Assembly: GCA_946405135.1 (NCBI GenBank)
Contig: CAMJGD010000006.1
Location: 82,479 to 146,478 of the forward strand
DNA length: 64,000 nt
From: an uncultured Clostridiaceae bacterium
GTDB lineage: Bacteria; Bacillota; Clostridia; Clostridiales; Clostridiaceae
Direction: 5' to 3'
Shown: positions 43,558 to 52,928 of the stretch, piece after piece
How positions within the stretch are numbered: position 1 is the stretch's first letter
Layout: each line of letters opens with the position of its first letter
Notes under the pieces: model-generated
The model's database searches: none
The model's input: the letters and a program-made list of their open reading frames with translations, nothing else
What the model was told of the DNA's origin: nothing
Program-made: the position numbers and the translations under genes

Positions 43558-44199
43558 TTAAAAATTATACTTAAGAAGCAGCTTTTCTGATGTTATTTTT
43601 AAATCCTCTAAAGTTCCATCATTTATGATAACTTCATCACACATATTATTTATTATATAAGGTACATTAACTTCCGTATTATGCTTAGAGCTGCTATTTT
43701 TTACTGTACTCTCTCCATCTCTTAAAATAAGTCTTTTCTTTCTGACCTCATCACTAACTTTAATACCTACTATTAAGTAATTTTTTTCTTTCCAATATTC
43801 TAAATCAGTCAAAGTTCTTCCACCGACAATAATGGACAACTCATCATTTCTTAATATGGAAAGCTGCTTTAAAAGTTCTTTATCAAAATCTTCATCCCTT
43901 ACATTACTATTGTCCCATCCATACTTTTTTTGACCTCTCTCGTATATAAGAGCTAATATATAATCACACATAATATTTATATCCATTTCTCTCATTTTAT
44001 CTGCAATGGTCTGACCTATATATCTTTCAAGCCCCCTCCATTTAAGATTAACTTTAGATACTTTCATCATCTCTCTGCAAAGTACACTGATTTTATAAAT
44101 TTTAGCCTGCTTTCTCAAACTGCAAAATTGTTCTGCCAGCACATCTTTCCCTGCACCCATTTCTCCAAAAATAACTATACCATTATAAATTTTACTCAT
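43558..44199 (-). CDS. P-loop nucleoside/nucleotide kinase-like protein
   Basis: 213 residues. A Walker A-type loop GEMGAGKD is at residues 11-18, and IIVGGRTLTDLEYW and RKKRLILRDGE resemble the core and lid of dephospho-CoA kinase and dNMP kinase folds. No full family match is recognised. It probably phosphorylates a nucleotide or small metabolite in the cytosol. A single-gene unit with its own terminator; AGGGGGAA lies upstream. Confidence 0.7.
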   Translation of the reverse strand: MSKIYNGIVIFGEMGAGKDVLAEQFCSLRKQAKIYKISVLCREMMKVSKVNLKWRGLERYIGQTIADKMREMDINIMCDYILALIYERGQKKYGWDNSNVRDEDFDKELLKQLSILRNDELSIIVGGRTLTDLEYWKEKNYLIVGIKVSDEVRKKRLILRDGESTVKNSSSKHNTEVNVPYIINNMCDEVIINDGTLEDLKITSEKLLLKYNF

Positions 44200-44554
44200 C
44201 CTAATTCCCCCTAGCCTTCCTTGAATTGAAAATAAGTTCTGTGCCTCTTTTATTTATAATAGGATTTACCTAAAATATTATATCATATTATATTTTTTTA
44301 TCTCTAAAAAATAGATCTTTACTAAAATTACTTTATTAAACATAAGAGATATAGAAATGAACTCTTGCATGTAACGCTGTTATACCAAGATATCTTCAGT
44401 AATTGCCCCAATTATTTAATATAGATGATAAAATATAACTAGATAATAGTTGCTTATTTATTATATAATTATATAATAAGTTTTATTATGTTATTTATAT
44501 AACTATACAAAGTATTTGAACTAGATTGTATAGGAAATATAAGGAGGTTGAATT
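44200..44554. other. AT-rich spacer with a 22-bp palindrome
   Basis: Divergent promoter region for the kinase-like and 3D-domain genes. It contains the perfect palindrome at 44458-44479 (TTATTATATAA and its mirror). I looked for a ydaO-type c-di-AMP riboswitch, common before wall-remodelling genes, and did not find its conserved core. Confidence 0.6.
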
Positions 44555-45730
44555 TTGGGAAAAAAATTTGTAGTAGCACTTGCTTCAATAGCATTAGTGT
44601 TCAACAGCTTTATGACACCTATTGTTAAGGCTAGTCCCCAAGAAGATATTAAAAACAGCACTCTCCAAATTAAACAATTAGATAAACAAATAGTTGAACT
44701 AAAGGACAAATTATCTAACTTAAATGCTGAAATTAACCAATTGAATGATAAATTAACTAAAAATAAAACTGAAGTTGACAAAACTGAAAGCAAAATTAAA
44801 AACACAGAACAAGAAATTGCTAATAAAAAGATAAGCATAGAAGAAAATCAAACTATTTTAGGTAATAGATTGAGGGAAATGTACAAAAATGACTTATGCT
44901 CTAACCCTATGCTATTACTATTAACTTCAAACAGTTTTTCTGATTTTATATCCAACGCTCAAGCTGTAGTAAAGGTAATTTCCTTAGATAAAAAGCTTAT
45001 TAGTGATTTAGATGAAGAAAAGCAAACCCTTCAAAAAAACATGGATGAACTAAACAATAAGAAAAATGAGCTTAAAACACTGCAAGAATCCACTAAAAAA
45101 TCACTTAGTACTATAGAAACAAAGAAAAACGATCAAAAGAAGATTTTAGACAAGCTAAATAAAGAAAAAGAAAATGCTGTTTCAGTAATAGAAAAAAACG
45201 AAAATTCCTTAATAGCTCATTCTGTTTCTGTAATTAACTCATCAAACTCATCTGAGAGTGATATTAAGGATGCATTATCTACATTAAAAGCTTTATTGCC
45301 ACAGCTAACTACAAAATCTGTAAAGAATAAGGCTCAAGATGCTATTAGTAGCGGTACAAGCAAACTGAAATCATTGCAAGCTTCTAAAAAAAGCCATGGC
45401 AGTAACTTCAATTTAGACCGTGGTACTGGTATAGCTAAAAGGACTCTGCAAATGGAAGCAACAGCCTATTGTGACGGCCTTGTAACTGCTACGGGGCTAA
45501 GACCTGTGAGAGATGCATCTGGTCTTAGTACTGTTGCGGTAGATCCTTCTGTAATTCCTTTAGGCTCAAAACTTTACATCGTAGGATATGGACTTGCTAT
45601 AGCAGCTGATACTGGTTCTGCTATAAAAAATCTTAAAATAGACCTATACATGAACTCATCCAACGAATGTTATGCTTTTGGAAGAAGAACAGTTACAGTT
45701 CAAATTCTTGCTTATCCAGGAGAATGGTAG
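44555..45730 (+). CDS. Secreted coiled-coil protein with C-terminal 3D domain
   Basis: 391 residues starting from TTG at 44555 after AAGGAGG. A signal peptide ends near PIVKAS. A long coiled coil (about 30-240), rich in Lys, Glu and Asn, resembles the N-terminal domain of CwlO/PcsB-type hydrolases. The C-terminal 3D domain (about 300-391) carries its three aspartates in AVDPSVIPLG, AADTGSAIK and KIDLYM. That domain is the MltA-like fold of lytic transglycosylase-type enzymes such as YocH and the Rpf group. It likely remodels peptidoglycan outside the cell, with the coiled coil as a regulatory arm. Confidence 0.88.
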   Translation: MGKKFVVALASIALVFNSFMTPIVKASPQEDIKNSTLQIKQLDKQIVELKDKLSNLNAEINQLNDKLTKNKTEVDKTESKIKNTEQEIANKKISIEENQTILGNRLREMYKNDLCSNPMLLLLTSNSFSDFISNAQAVVKVISLDKKLISDLDEEKQTLQKNMDELNNKKNELKTLQESTKKSLSTIETKKNDQKKILDKLNKEKENAVSVIEKNENSLIAHSVSVINSSNSSESDIKDALSTLKALLPQLTTKSVKNKAQDAISSGTSKLKSLQASKKSHGSNFNLDRGTGIAKRTLQMEATAYCDGLVTATGLRPVRDASGLSTVAVDPSVIPLGSKLYIVGYGLAIAADTGSAIKNLKIDLYMNSSNECYAFGRRTVTVQILAYPGEW

Positions 45731-45731
45731 T

Positions 45732-45768
45732 AAAAATCCCGAGGACTTTTAAGCCTCGGGATTTTTTT
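45732..45768 (+). terminator. Terminator after the 3D-domain gene
   Basis: AAAAATCCCGAGG/CCTCGGGATTTTT, a perfect 13-bp stem followed by T; it can also work for the convergent gene. Confidence 0.95.
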
Positions 45769-46327
45769 ATTTATTTATCTCACCACATAATGTATACATG
45801 CCATTTTTTCTGGTAAATAACTTTTCTGCTACCATATCTCTTCTTATAGTACAGAAATCATCATACACATCTGCTATAATAATATTTACTTCTTTTTCTG
45901 AATAAACTCTTCCTGCTTCAAACTTTTTAGCGATTTCTTCAAGAATTATTCTGTTTTTCTTTCGCTGAACAGGTATATATTTTAACTTTCCATACTCAAA
46001 AAATGAATCTATCACCTTTTTTCTATAGCTTTCCTCGCGCGCTTCTTCAATGGACCTATCACTGCTATCAAGTTTTATCAAATCCATAATTGATGACTTA
46101 AGTATTTGTAAATTTAAATTATATACCACATAATATTGCTCTTTTGTGGAATATACAATTCCTGCTTCTTCAAGCTTTTTCAGATGAAAGGATATAGTAG
46201 ATGGTGCCAAATCTAATCTTTCTGATAGAAGTTCTACATACATAGGCTCTTCCATTAAATTATTTATTATTTTAAGCCTAGACTTATCAGCTAAGCATTT
46301 AAATATTAAAATTGAGTCCTCTCCCAA
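45767..46327 (-). CDS. ArsR-type HTH protein with C-terminal DUF2087
   Basis: 186 residues. An N-terminal ArsR-like winged helix (about 1-80, LAPSTISFHLKKLEEAGIV) lacks an obvious metal site. The C-terminal DUF2087 domain (about 115-183) carries ILEEIAKKFEAGRVYSEKEVN. DUF2087 commonly ends small regulators and its ligand is unknown. It is co-transcribed with the unknown 142-residue protein 42 nt upstream. A second DUF2087 regulator lies at 54.2 kb with a different HTH. Confidence 0.85.
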   Translation of the reverse strand: MGEDSILIFKCLADKSRLKIINNLMEEPMYVELLSERLDLAPSTISFHLKKLEEAGIVYSTKEQYYVVYNLNLQILKSSIMDLIKLDSSDRSIEEAREESYRKKVIDSFFEYGKLKYIPVQRKKNRIILEEIAKKFEAGRVYSEKEVNIIIADVYDDFCTIRRDMVAEKLFTRKNGMYTLCGEINK

Positions 46328-46369
46328 TACTTCACACCTTCCTTTTTAAAATCAAATAACTTTGCTATA

Positions 46370-46798
46370 TTAGTTTTTATATTTATTATATAAAATAGTA
46401 AATCTTTCTCTTATATCTTTTGCAGTATTGAGTTTTAATTCTTCTATAACACATTCCACAGTCATGCCCATTTCCTTATCTTTATCATACTTTTCCTTCC
46501 AAGGAGCTGGTATTTTATCAAAGAATACCATATAGGCATGATATAATTTTTCATAATCATCCTCTATAGTATCTACTGCATTTTTTATATTTTGATTTTT
46601 CATTTTGCCATATACATTATTATAGCTCACAATAAACATTTTAGAAAAAATATCTACAACATTAAATTTAATCTTTTCTAAATTAGCTTCATCCGTACAA
46701 GCATCTTTCATGAGAAGTTCTGCCTTTTCCTTCTGATTATTCATTAGCTTTATCAATTCCTTATTAAATTCTTCTTTTAATAATTGATGTTTTTCCAT
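46370..46798 (-). CDS. Uncharacterised helical protein
   Basis: 142 residues, predicted all-alpha, rich in Lys and Glu, no signal peptide or membrane segment. I do not recognise the family. The central part MKNQNIKNAVDTIEDDYEKLYHAYMVFF and a Trp-containing PAPWKEKYDKDKEMGM stretch are its most distinctive parts. It is the first gene of a two-gene unit with the ArsR-DUF2087 regulator, so it may be controlled by or act with it. GGGAGGAGAA lies before the ATG. Confidence 0.7.
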   Translation of the reverse strand: MEKHQLLKEEFNKELIKLMNNQKEKAELLMKDACTDEANLEKIKFNVVDIFSKMFIVSYNNVYGKMKNQNIKNAVDTIEDDYEKLYHAYMVFFDKIPAPWKEKYDKDKEMGMTVECVIEELKLNTAKDIRERFTILYNKYKN

Positions 46799-47003
46799 AA
46801 GATTCTCCTCCCAAAATATTCTTTAATCTTTTAATAAAATTATATTAATAAAATTAATTTATGTCAATCTATTTTTGTGTTTATAGAATTATATTTACAT
46901 TTTCATTTTGATTGTTATAATCTAATTAGATATACATGAAAATAAATTTAAAATAATTATTTTTATCGCTAAAAAAATTCTTGAAAATTATGGAGGTTTT
47001 AAA

Positions 47004-48041
47004 ATGAACTTTATTAACTTAATTCCTAAAATTGTAAAATTTATGAATTTAAAAAAAGGTTCTATTGTACTTCTTCAGTTTTGGGGAGAAAACAAAGATC
47101 TTGAAATATTAGACAAAATAGCTATTGAAGTTGCTAAAAATGGCGCAATACCAATTAGGTGGCAATATTCTTCAGAGTTCATTAAGGAATATTATAGTAA
47201 CACACCTGAAGAATATTTAAATTTCCCTGAAGATTACTTTGAAATCTTTAAAATTGCTCATTCAGTTATTGATATATGCATGTACACTCCGCCAACTCCA
47301 CATAAGGATTTCCCTAAAGAAAAGATAAAGTTTTATGCCGCTTATATGAAAAAACTTTTCCAATGTCTGTCGGATAAAGAATATTTCATTCAATTAAAAG
47401 TTCCAACTACTGAGAATGCAGACTATGAAAAAATAGATTTTGAAATATTCAAAAACGCGATGCTTAATGCCTATAACATAGACTATGATAAGCTAAAAAT
47501 CCGATCAGAAGAGCTTGTTTGCAAGCTTAAAGACTGTAATAGTATAGAAATTTACACTGATGAAGATAAAAAATTATCCTTTAAGCTAAACAATAGATGC
47601 TGGTTTAAAGATGATGGCACTGGTTCCTTGCCTTGTGGCGAGATTTATATAGCTCCAGTGGAAAATAGTGTGGAAGGAAGTATAATAATACCTTTAATTT
47701 ATCTTGATGATATTACACTTAAAGATGTTTACATGGAATTTAAAGATGGAAAACTGATTAATTGTTCTTCTGAAGAGCTATTTAGCTTCATAAAATCCTT
47801 TCCAGGAGATAGCAGCATTTTAGGTGAGTTTGGTATAGGCTTAAATGAAAATGTAAAAAATATTATGGGATATACCCCCTTAGATGAAAAATGCATGGGT
47901 ACAGCTCATATTGCCTTAGGTATGAATTTTATATTTGGAGGAAAAAACAACTCTAATTTCCACATGGATTATGTATTTACTCCAGATAAAATTGAGGCTA
48001 ATGGGATAGTGATAATGGACAAAGGTTCTTTACTGATTTAG
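47004..48041 (+). CDS. M29-like aminopeptidase
   Basis: 345 residues of the thermophilic aminopeptidase (M29) family: DGTGSLPCGEIYIAPVENSVEG, GEFGIGLNENV and TAHIALGMN match the metal-binding region with Glu, His and Asp ligands. It removes N-terminal residues in the cytosol. It is a little shorter than typical 370-410 residue members. TGGAGG precedes the ATG. A single gene with its own terminator, divergent from the regulator pair. Confidence 0.83.
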   Translation: MNFINLIPKIVKFMNLKKGSIVLLQFWGENKDLEILDKIAIEVAKNGAIPIRWQYSSEFIKEYYSNTPEEYLNFPEDYFEIFKIAHSVIDICMYTPPTPHKDFPKEKIKFYAAYMKKLFQCLSDKEYFIQLKVPTTENADYEKIDFEIFKNAMLNAYNIDYDKLKIRSEELVCKLKDCNSIEIYTDEDKKLSFKLNNRCWFKDDGTGSLPCGEIYIAPVENSVEGSIIIPLIYLDDITLKDVYMEFKDGKLINCSSEELFSFIKSFPGDSSILGEFGIGLNENVKNIMGYTPLDEKCMGTAHIALGMNFIFGGKNNSNFHMDYVFTPDKIEANGIVIMDKGSLLI

Positions 48042-48048
48042 AATATCA

Positions 48049-48095
48049 AAAAGAGTGTAACCAAATTTTATTTTAAAAATGCTTACACTCTTTTT
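48049..48095 (+). terminator. Terminator after the M29 gene
   Basis: AAAAGAGTGTAA/TTACACTCTTTT, perfect 12 bp, loop of 22 nt, then T. Confidence 0.9.
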
Positions 48096-48155
48096 CACAA
48101 GATTGCTTTATAACTTATGCAAGTTTATCATAATTATTTGTGGAGTATACTTTGG

Positions 48156-48620
48156 TTAGATATCCCATTCTTTTCTCATAGCTATAAATTCTTTTTCTTC
48201 TCCGTTTACATTCCACACAAACTCTTCTATAATTTTAAAACCTAATTTTTCATATACTCTTATTGCTCTTTTATTGAATTTAGCCACAAGCAATTCTATA
48301 TTATTAAACTTGTACTTTTCTCTTCCAAAATTCAATATAGTCTCTACTATTTCTGTTCCCATACCTTTACCTGTTAAATCTGGCTTCATCTGTACTCCAA
48401 GCATAATCTGACCTTCATCATAATCAAAGCTGCAATTGCCTATTAGTTCATTTTTTTCATTATATATAACAAAAGCATTTTCTTCATTATGTATATTCAA
48501 TGCCCATTCTTTTTTAGCCTCTGTTTTATCATTATCGTAAAAAGAATATATCCCATTATATTTCCAAGTTGCAATGTGCTTGGCATCATTTTCTGATGGT
48601 ATTCTAAATTCTAATTTCAT
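48156..48620 (-). CDS. GNAT family N-acetyltransferase
   Basis: 154 residues from the ATG at 48620 (GAGGTAATAAT upstream). One GNAT domain with the acetyl-CoA loop QMKPDLTGKGMGTEIV and the RimJ/RimL-like ending RVYEKLGFKIIEEF. It acetylates an amine, possibly a protein N-terminus or small molecule; substrate unknown. Monocistronic. Confidence 0.88.
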   Translation of the reverse strand: MKLEFRIPSENDAKHIATWKYNGIYSFYDNDKTEAKKEWALNIHNEENAFVIYNEKNELIGNCSFDYDEGQIMLGVQMKPDLTGKGMGTEIVETILNFGREKYKFNNIELLVAKFNKRAIRVYEKLGFKIIEEFVWNVNGEEKEFIAMRKEWDI

Positions 48621-48733
48621 ATTATTACCTCCTCTAAGTCCCACATTTGTAGATATTATATCATCCATTTTTTTATATTAATACCTCATAAACAGTTCTC
48701 ATTAAAACTTGAGCATATAAAGTTTTAAACAAT

Positions 48734-48780
48734 AAAAAGGATACTTAAGCATCAAAATAATATTTGATAATTAAGCATCC
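48734..48780 (-). terminator. Terminator after the serine hydrolase gene
   Basis: On the minus strand GGATGCTTAATTATCAAA pairs with TTTGATGCTTAAGTATCC with few mismatches, followed by TTTTT. Confidence 0.85.
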
Positions 48781-48886
48781 TCTTCTATTACTAACCTAGT
48801 GATTTTTCTTCACTTACTATTCTTCTTATACTTTTTTCTGAAAGATAATATTGGTTAATATAATAGAAAGTTTTGATATTTTACAA

Positions 48887-49834
48887 CTAATCTTTTAGAC
48901 TATTTTGATATTCATATATGATTTTTGACACTTGTCCTATTTTTTCATAGGCATTATCTAAATTTTCAGTATAAAACATAAGCATATAAGGATTTTCAGT
49001 ATAAATAATAGCTGTATCATTAGCATATATGTCATAATCCCCAACTTTATGAGCTACAATTTCTCTTGGAATATATCTGCTTATTCTATTATGAGAAGGC
49101 ACTTTTTTCATATTTGCTATAATATCTTTATAATATGGATTGTTGTCTGGATTCTTTACCAGCTTTTTAAAAAACTGCATTTGAAAATTTGCAGAAGTAT
49201 AATTTCCACTAGTATCCATATCCATGCCTGCTAGTTTATTGTAAGCTTCCCTAGCATTCTTCATTCCAATCCTTTTGTAGAGCATATTTGCTGCTATATT
49301 ATCTGAATATAGTATGGTATAGTCTAACAAAGTTTTTATTTTATAACTCACTCTCGATGCTTGACCCTGAATAATTCCTGTACCACCCTCATAGCAATCT
49401 GAGGTATAAGTTAACTTTTCATTTAAATCTATTTCTCCTTTGCTGACTAAATCATAATAGATAATGTTTAAAGGCACTTTCATAGTACTTGCTGCCTTAA
49501 AGACTTTATCACCATTTATTGAAAAGTTTCTTCCACTATTTATATCATAATAAGCTATGCCTACTTTAGATATATCTTCTCCAAGATAATTTTGTATTTT
49601 TTTATAAATAGGAGAAGGAAGAAACTCTTGCTCTTTAAGTTTTTCATTGTCTATTTTCATTTGTTCAGTTTCTTTTTTTAATTCTTTATTCATTTTTTCC
49701 AGCTCTAATATTTTAGTATTTTGCTCTGTTATCCTATTTTCTAGAACTTTACTATTCTGCATACTGTAGGCTGCATAACTTAAAGACATAGTAGTTAAAA
49801 ATGCCATTATGATTAGGACTATACTTTTTTTCAT
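48887..49834 (-). CDS. Membrane-anchored serine hydrolase, class A beta-lactamase-like
   Basis: 315 residues from the ATG at 49834 (GCGAGGG upstream). An N-terminal membrane helix, a short coiled coil (about 30-65) and a penicillin-recognising domain follow. Active-site motifs are STMK (SxxK), YSDN (SDN) and HKVGD in place of KTG. The domain resembles PBP4*/class A enzymes found in many Clostridia. It lies outside the membrane and may bind or cleave beta-lactams or wall peptides. The altered third motif leaves hydrolysis of beta-lactams uncertain. Confidence 0.85.
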   Translation of the reverse strand: MKKSIVLIIMAFLTTMSLSYAAYSMQNSKVLENRITEQNTKILELEKMNKELKKETEQMKIDNEKLKEQEFLPSPIYKKIQNYLGEDISKVGIAYYDINSGRNFSINGDKVFKAASTMKVPLNIIYYDLVSKGEIDLNEKLTYTSDCYEGGTGIIQGQASRVSYKIKTLLDYTILYSDNIAANMLYKRIGMKNAREAYNKLAGMDMDTSGNYTSANFQMQFFKKLVKNPDNNPYYKDIIANMKKVPSHNRISRYIPREIVAHKVGDYDIYANDTAIIYTENPYMLMFYTENLDNAYEKIGQVSKIIYEYQNSLKD

Positions 49835-49920
49835 CAAAGCCCTCGCCAAAACAAAGGTTATATTATATATCTATACAATTATTTTTATTTAGTGCAGAAT
49901 TTATTACTATATTTTACTAT

Positions 49921-50637
49921 CTAATCAACTTTCAACGTTGTAATTCTATAAATGCTTATAAAAATTGAAATTGCTATAATAATAAGCAAAGGATACATAT
50001 TTGATATGTTCATACTGCTTTGCTGCATCATTTGAAATCCCCAGGTTGCAGGAAGCATTTTGCCAGCACCTTGTAGCACCTTTGGAAGGATATCCGCAGG
50101 AAACATGATACCAGACAGCATAATAGAGGGTAGAAATAAAAGTTGTGAAACCATTGTGAGCTTCGTTGTTTTTTTTATAAGCAATCCTAATAGCGTCCCC
50201 AAGGTTAAACAAGTAAAAATAAAAATTGCAAGAGAAATAAAATATAAAGATATATTTTCAGGTTGCTTTGCATGGAAAGCAATTGGTGATATAAAAAATA
50301 TTATAAGACTAGTAATAAATAGATGAATAAAAGCTGATATAAAATTATTTACAGCTGCCAACCATAAAGGAATGTTGCCCACTTTATATGCTTTTTTTAT
50401 TTCACTGCCATATAGCTCAACAAGAGGTACAGGTGTACCTAAAAACGCTCCCATGGTTACTGCAAAAACAGTCATTGACTGGATAAGGCTATCCTTTGAA
50501 TTTGGATTGATAGATGTAAATATTCCCCCAATAAAGGCAAAAAATATAATTGGTACAACATAATAAATCAACAGTATATCTTTATTTCTTATATCCATCT
50601 TCCACTGCAAAACTACACTATATAAAAACGCTCTCAT
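49921..50637 (-). CDS. ABC-2 type transporter permease
   Basis: 238 residues with six membrane helices. The ABC2_membrane pattern GTLLGLLIKKTTK, then SQLLFLPSIMLSGIMFPADILPKVLQ, and TWGFQMM is typical. It forms an exporter with the ATPase whose gene overlaps by 4 nt. The base composition is slightly richer in G and C than its neighbours, a weak sign of acquisition. Substrate unknown; drug, lipid or peptide export is usual. Confidence 0.9.
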   Translation of the reverse strand: MRAFLYSVVLQWKMDIRNKDILLIYYVVPIIFFAFIGGIFTSINPNSKDSLIQSMTVFAVTMGAFLGTPVPLVELYGSEIKKAYKVGNIPLWLAAVNNFISAFIHLFITSLIIFFISPIAFHAKQPENISLYFISLAIFIFTCLTLGTLLGLLIKKTTKLTMVSQLLFLPSIMLSGIMFPADILPKVLQGAGKMLPATWGFQMMQQSSMNISNMYPLLIIIAISIFISIYRITTLKVD

Positions 50638-51500
50638 ACTTCCACATCCTTTGCAATATCCATAAACCTCTGCTCTAAAGTTTCTCGCTCTATTTTAACA
50701 TCAAGAACACTTATTTGCTGCTGCTTTGCAATTGTAAGCAATTCAAATAATGAATTACCTATATCCTTTGTATCAATCAATAAGTACCCCCGTTCTTCAC
50801 CTGCATAACAGCTTTCATCCAATTTATGAAGTTTTAATGGTGAGGAAGTCTTAATATAAATTCTGCTTTGTTTTCCTATTTCAAGGGTCAATTCACTTGC
50901 CGTACCACAAAAAGCAATTTTACCATCTTTTAAAATAGCAATTCTGTCACAAAGGCTTTCTACTTCTGCCATATCATGACTAGCCATGATAACTGTTTTC
51001 CCTTGTTTTTTTAACTTCTTGATTTCATCATGTAATGAAACTCTGCCTTCTACATCAAGTCCCGCAGTAGGCTCATCAAGAAAGATAATATCAGGATTTC
51101 CTATCAAGGCAAGTGCTAAATGCAATCGTCTTTTCTGTCCCGTAGACATTTCTTTATACTGTTTATTTTTTAATTCATTCAATCCCATAATATCAATTAA
51201 GTTTAAATCCACAGGAGTTTTGTTCCATCTGCAAAACAGGTTCATTGCTTCAATAGCCTTGATATTTGCAGGAAGTGATGAAGATTGCAGCTGAACTCCA
51301 GCTTTTCCTTGAATCATGATATTTCCGCCATCATACTTACGAATGCCCTCAATACATTCCAAAGTGGTAGTTTTACCTGCTCCATTTACACCAAGAAGTC
51401 CAAAAATCTCTCCACAATTTACATGAAAAGAGATTCCTTTAATTACTTGATTATTTTCATAGGTTTTAATTAAGTTATCAACCTTAATTGCTATACTCAT
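50634..51500 (-). CDS. ABC transporter ATP-binding protein
   Basis: 288 residues. Walker A is GVNGAGKTT, the signature motif reads MSTGQKRR, Walker B is IIFLDEPTAGLD and the H-loop is ASHD. The C-terminal ~70 residues form an extra domain seen in NodI/CcmA-type export ATPases. It drives the ABC-2 permease downstream. Confidence 0.94.
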   Translation of the reverse strand: MSIAIKVDNLIKTYENNQVIKGISFHVNCGEIFGLLGVNGAGKTTTLECIEGIRKYDGGNIMIQGKAGVQLQSSSLPANIKAIEAMNLFCRWNKTPVDLNLIDIMGLNELKNKQYKEMSTGQKRRLHLALALIGNPDIIFLDEPTAGLDVEGRVSLHDEIKKLKKQGKTVIMASHDMAEVESLCDRIAILKDGKIAFCGTASELTLEIGKQSRIYIKTSSPLKLHKLDESCYAGEERGYLLIDTKDIGNSLFELLTIAKQQQISVLDVKIERETLEQRFMDIAKDVEV

Positions 51501-51840
51501 TAGGAACCTTTCCTTTCTGATCTTACTAGACCTTATTTTTTAAATACTGTCTTAACTTTTAGAAATAATTTAAATAGATTTATTTATTCTAACATTTAAT
51601 TATAATTATACCATTTATTGGTTTGGATTTATATATAAGTTCTTTTAAAATTATTTTTTTAAGCATTAATCTATTTAATTAATTATAATAGTTATAAGTA
51701 ATATTCTATGCTGAATTTTAATAAAATCATATTTTCATATAATGTTTTTGCATTTAATCAATTAGTAAAAAGTTACGATAGGAATTATTTGTTATAATAG
51801 TAGATACGTATCAAAAGATAATATAAGGAAGTGACTTTAT
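51501..51840. other. AT-rich spacer upstream of the methyltransferase
   Basis: It contains promoter-like sequence near TTATAAT (about 51796) and an AAGGAAG ribosome binding site at the right end. I see nothing else in it. Confidence 0.55.
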
Positions 51841-52596
51841 TTGTTTAGTTATTATGGCAAGCTTTCTGCAGAATTTTATGATATTGATACACCTATTGGC
51901 TATTCCTTTGGGGATGTGGAATATTATAAAGAGAGACTTAAAGGCTGCAGAGGAAAAATCCTTGAACCTGCCGTTGGAACAGGTCGTGTGTTAATTCCTC
52001 TTCTTAAAGAAGGCTTTAATGTGGAAGGAATGGATATTTCATCTGAAATGTTATCTTTATGCAAAACTCATTGTAGCAAAATAGGACTAGCTCCTAATCT
52101 ATATAAAGAAGATATGAAGTCTTTTTCCCTCCCACATGAATATGAATCCATCATTATTCCTGCAGGATCTTTTTTATTCATTAAAAATAGAGAGGATTCT
52201 ATAAATGCATTAAAATGTTTTTATAATCATCTTTGTCCTGGAGGCAGACTTATAGTTGATATTTTTATTCCTACTAACTTTCAAACTGGATCTGTGTCAA
52301 CAAAAAGTCTATTAAATAAATCAGGAAAACTAATTACAGAAAATGACTGTCTCACTGAAGTAGACTTAATAAATCAACATAGCATTTCATACATACGATA
52401 TGAGAAATGGGACAATGAGAAACTCGTTGACACAGAATTAGAACATTTTTCAATGAGATGGTATGGAATAGAAGAATTTAGAATGATACTTGAAAACATA
52501 GGATTTAAAAATATAAGTATCTCCTCTGATTATAAATTTAGACAGTATCCTGAAAGTAATGATCAAGTCATTACTTTTGAAGGCTTTCGCAAATAA
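51841..52596 (+). CDS. Class I SAM-dependent methyltransferase
   Basis: 251 residues starting with TTG at 51841 after AAGGAAG. Rossmann-like fold with motif I ILEPAVGTGRVLIPL, the acidic residue in GMDISSEML and a YESIIIPAGSFLF strand. It methylates an unidentified small molecule. It is followed by a small basic protein gene that may share its transcript. Confidence 0.9.
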   Translation: MFSYYGKLSAEFYDIDTPIGYSFGDVEYYKERLKGCRGKILEPAVGTGRVLIPLLKEGFNVEGMDISSEMLSLCKTHCSKIGLAPNLYKEDMKSFSLPHEYESIIIPAGSFLFIKNREDSINALKCFYNHLCPGGRLIVDIFIPTNFQTGSVSTKSLLNKSGKLITENDCLTEVDLINQHSISYIRYEKWDNEKLVDTELEHFSMRWYGIEEFRMILENIGFKNISISSDYKFRQYPESNDQVITFEGFRK

Positions 52597-52693
52597 AATC
52601 TTTCTTTCCATCTAATAATTTAAATAATAAGAAAGTTTATTTACGGGTACACTAATTTAGAGATTTAATTGTTTTAGGAGGCGATTTTTAAAA

Positions 52694-52864
52694 ATGGATA
52701 ATAACAAAAATAGAATGAAGGATCGTCCAAAGTCCAACGCAGAAAAAAGGAAAATGTATTCAGAGGCTGGCTCTGAAATAGGCATTGAAAATGGTGAAAA
52801 AAAAGGAGCCCATGAAAACGGTAAAAAATTTACAAAAAGGTCAAAATTATCTCATAATAAATAA
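52694..52864 (+). CDS. Small, highly charged protein, 56 residues
   Basis: The ATG at 52694 follows AGGAGGCGA (with a slightly long spacing). The product is Lys/Glu/Asn-rich with no hydrophobic segment: it contains KDRPKSNAEKRK, then MYSEAGSEIGIENGEKKGA. The EIGIE stretch faintly recalls small acid-soluble spore proteins, but the rest does not match them. Codon use fits its neighbours and a terminator follows at once. I do not recognise the family. Confidence 0.65.
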   Translation: MDNNKNRMKDRPKSNAEKRKMYSEAGSEIGIENGEKKGAHENGKKFTKRSKLSHNK

Positions 52865-52877
52865 AACATAAATTATA

Positions 52878-52918
52878 GCCTAAGATACGCTGATTTTAAC
52901 AAACCTCATATCTTAGGC
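52878..52918. terminator. Terminator between the small protein and glycerate kinase
   Basis: GCCTAAGATA/TATCTTAGGC, a perfect 10-bp stem with AT-rich flanks, between convergent genes. Confidence 0.8.
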
Positions 52919-52928
52919 ATAATTAGAT

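Noticed and set aside
44200..44554. c-di-AMP (ydaO) riboswitch upstream of the 3D-domain gene
   Set aside because: The conserved ydaO core sequences are not present; only an AT palindrome is seen.
48887..49834. Functional class A beta-lactamase
   Set aside because: SxxK and SDN are present, but KTG is replaced by HKVGD and the protein is membrane-anchored with a coiled coil, so resistance activity is not supported.
52694..52864. Small acid-soluble spore protein
   Set aside because: Only a short EIGIE stretch is similar. The alpha/beta-type core and length do not match.
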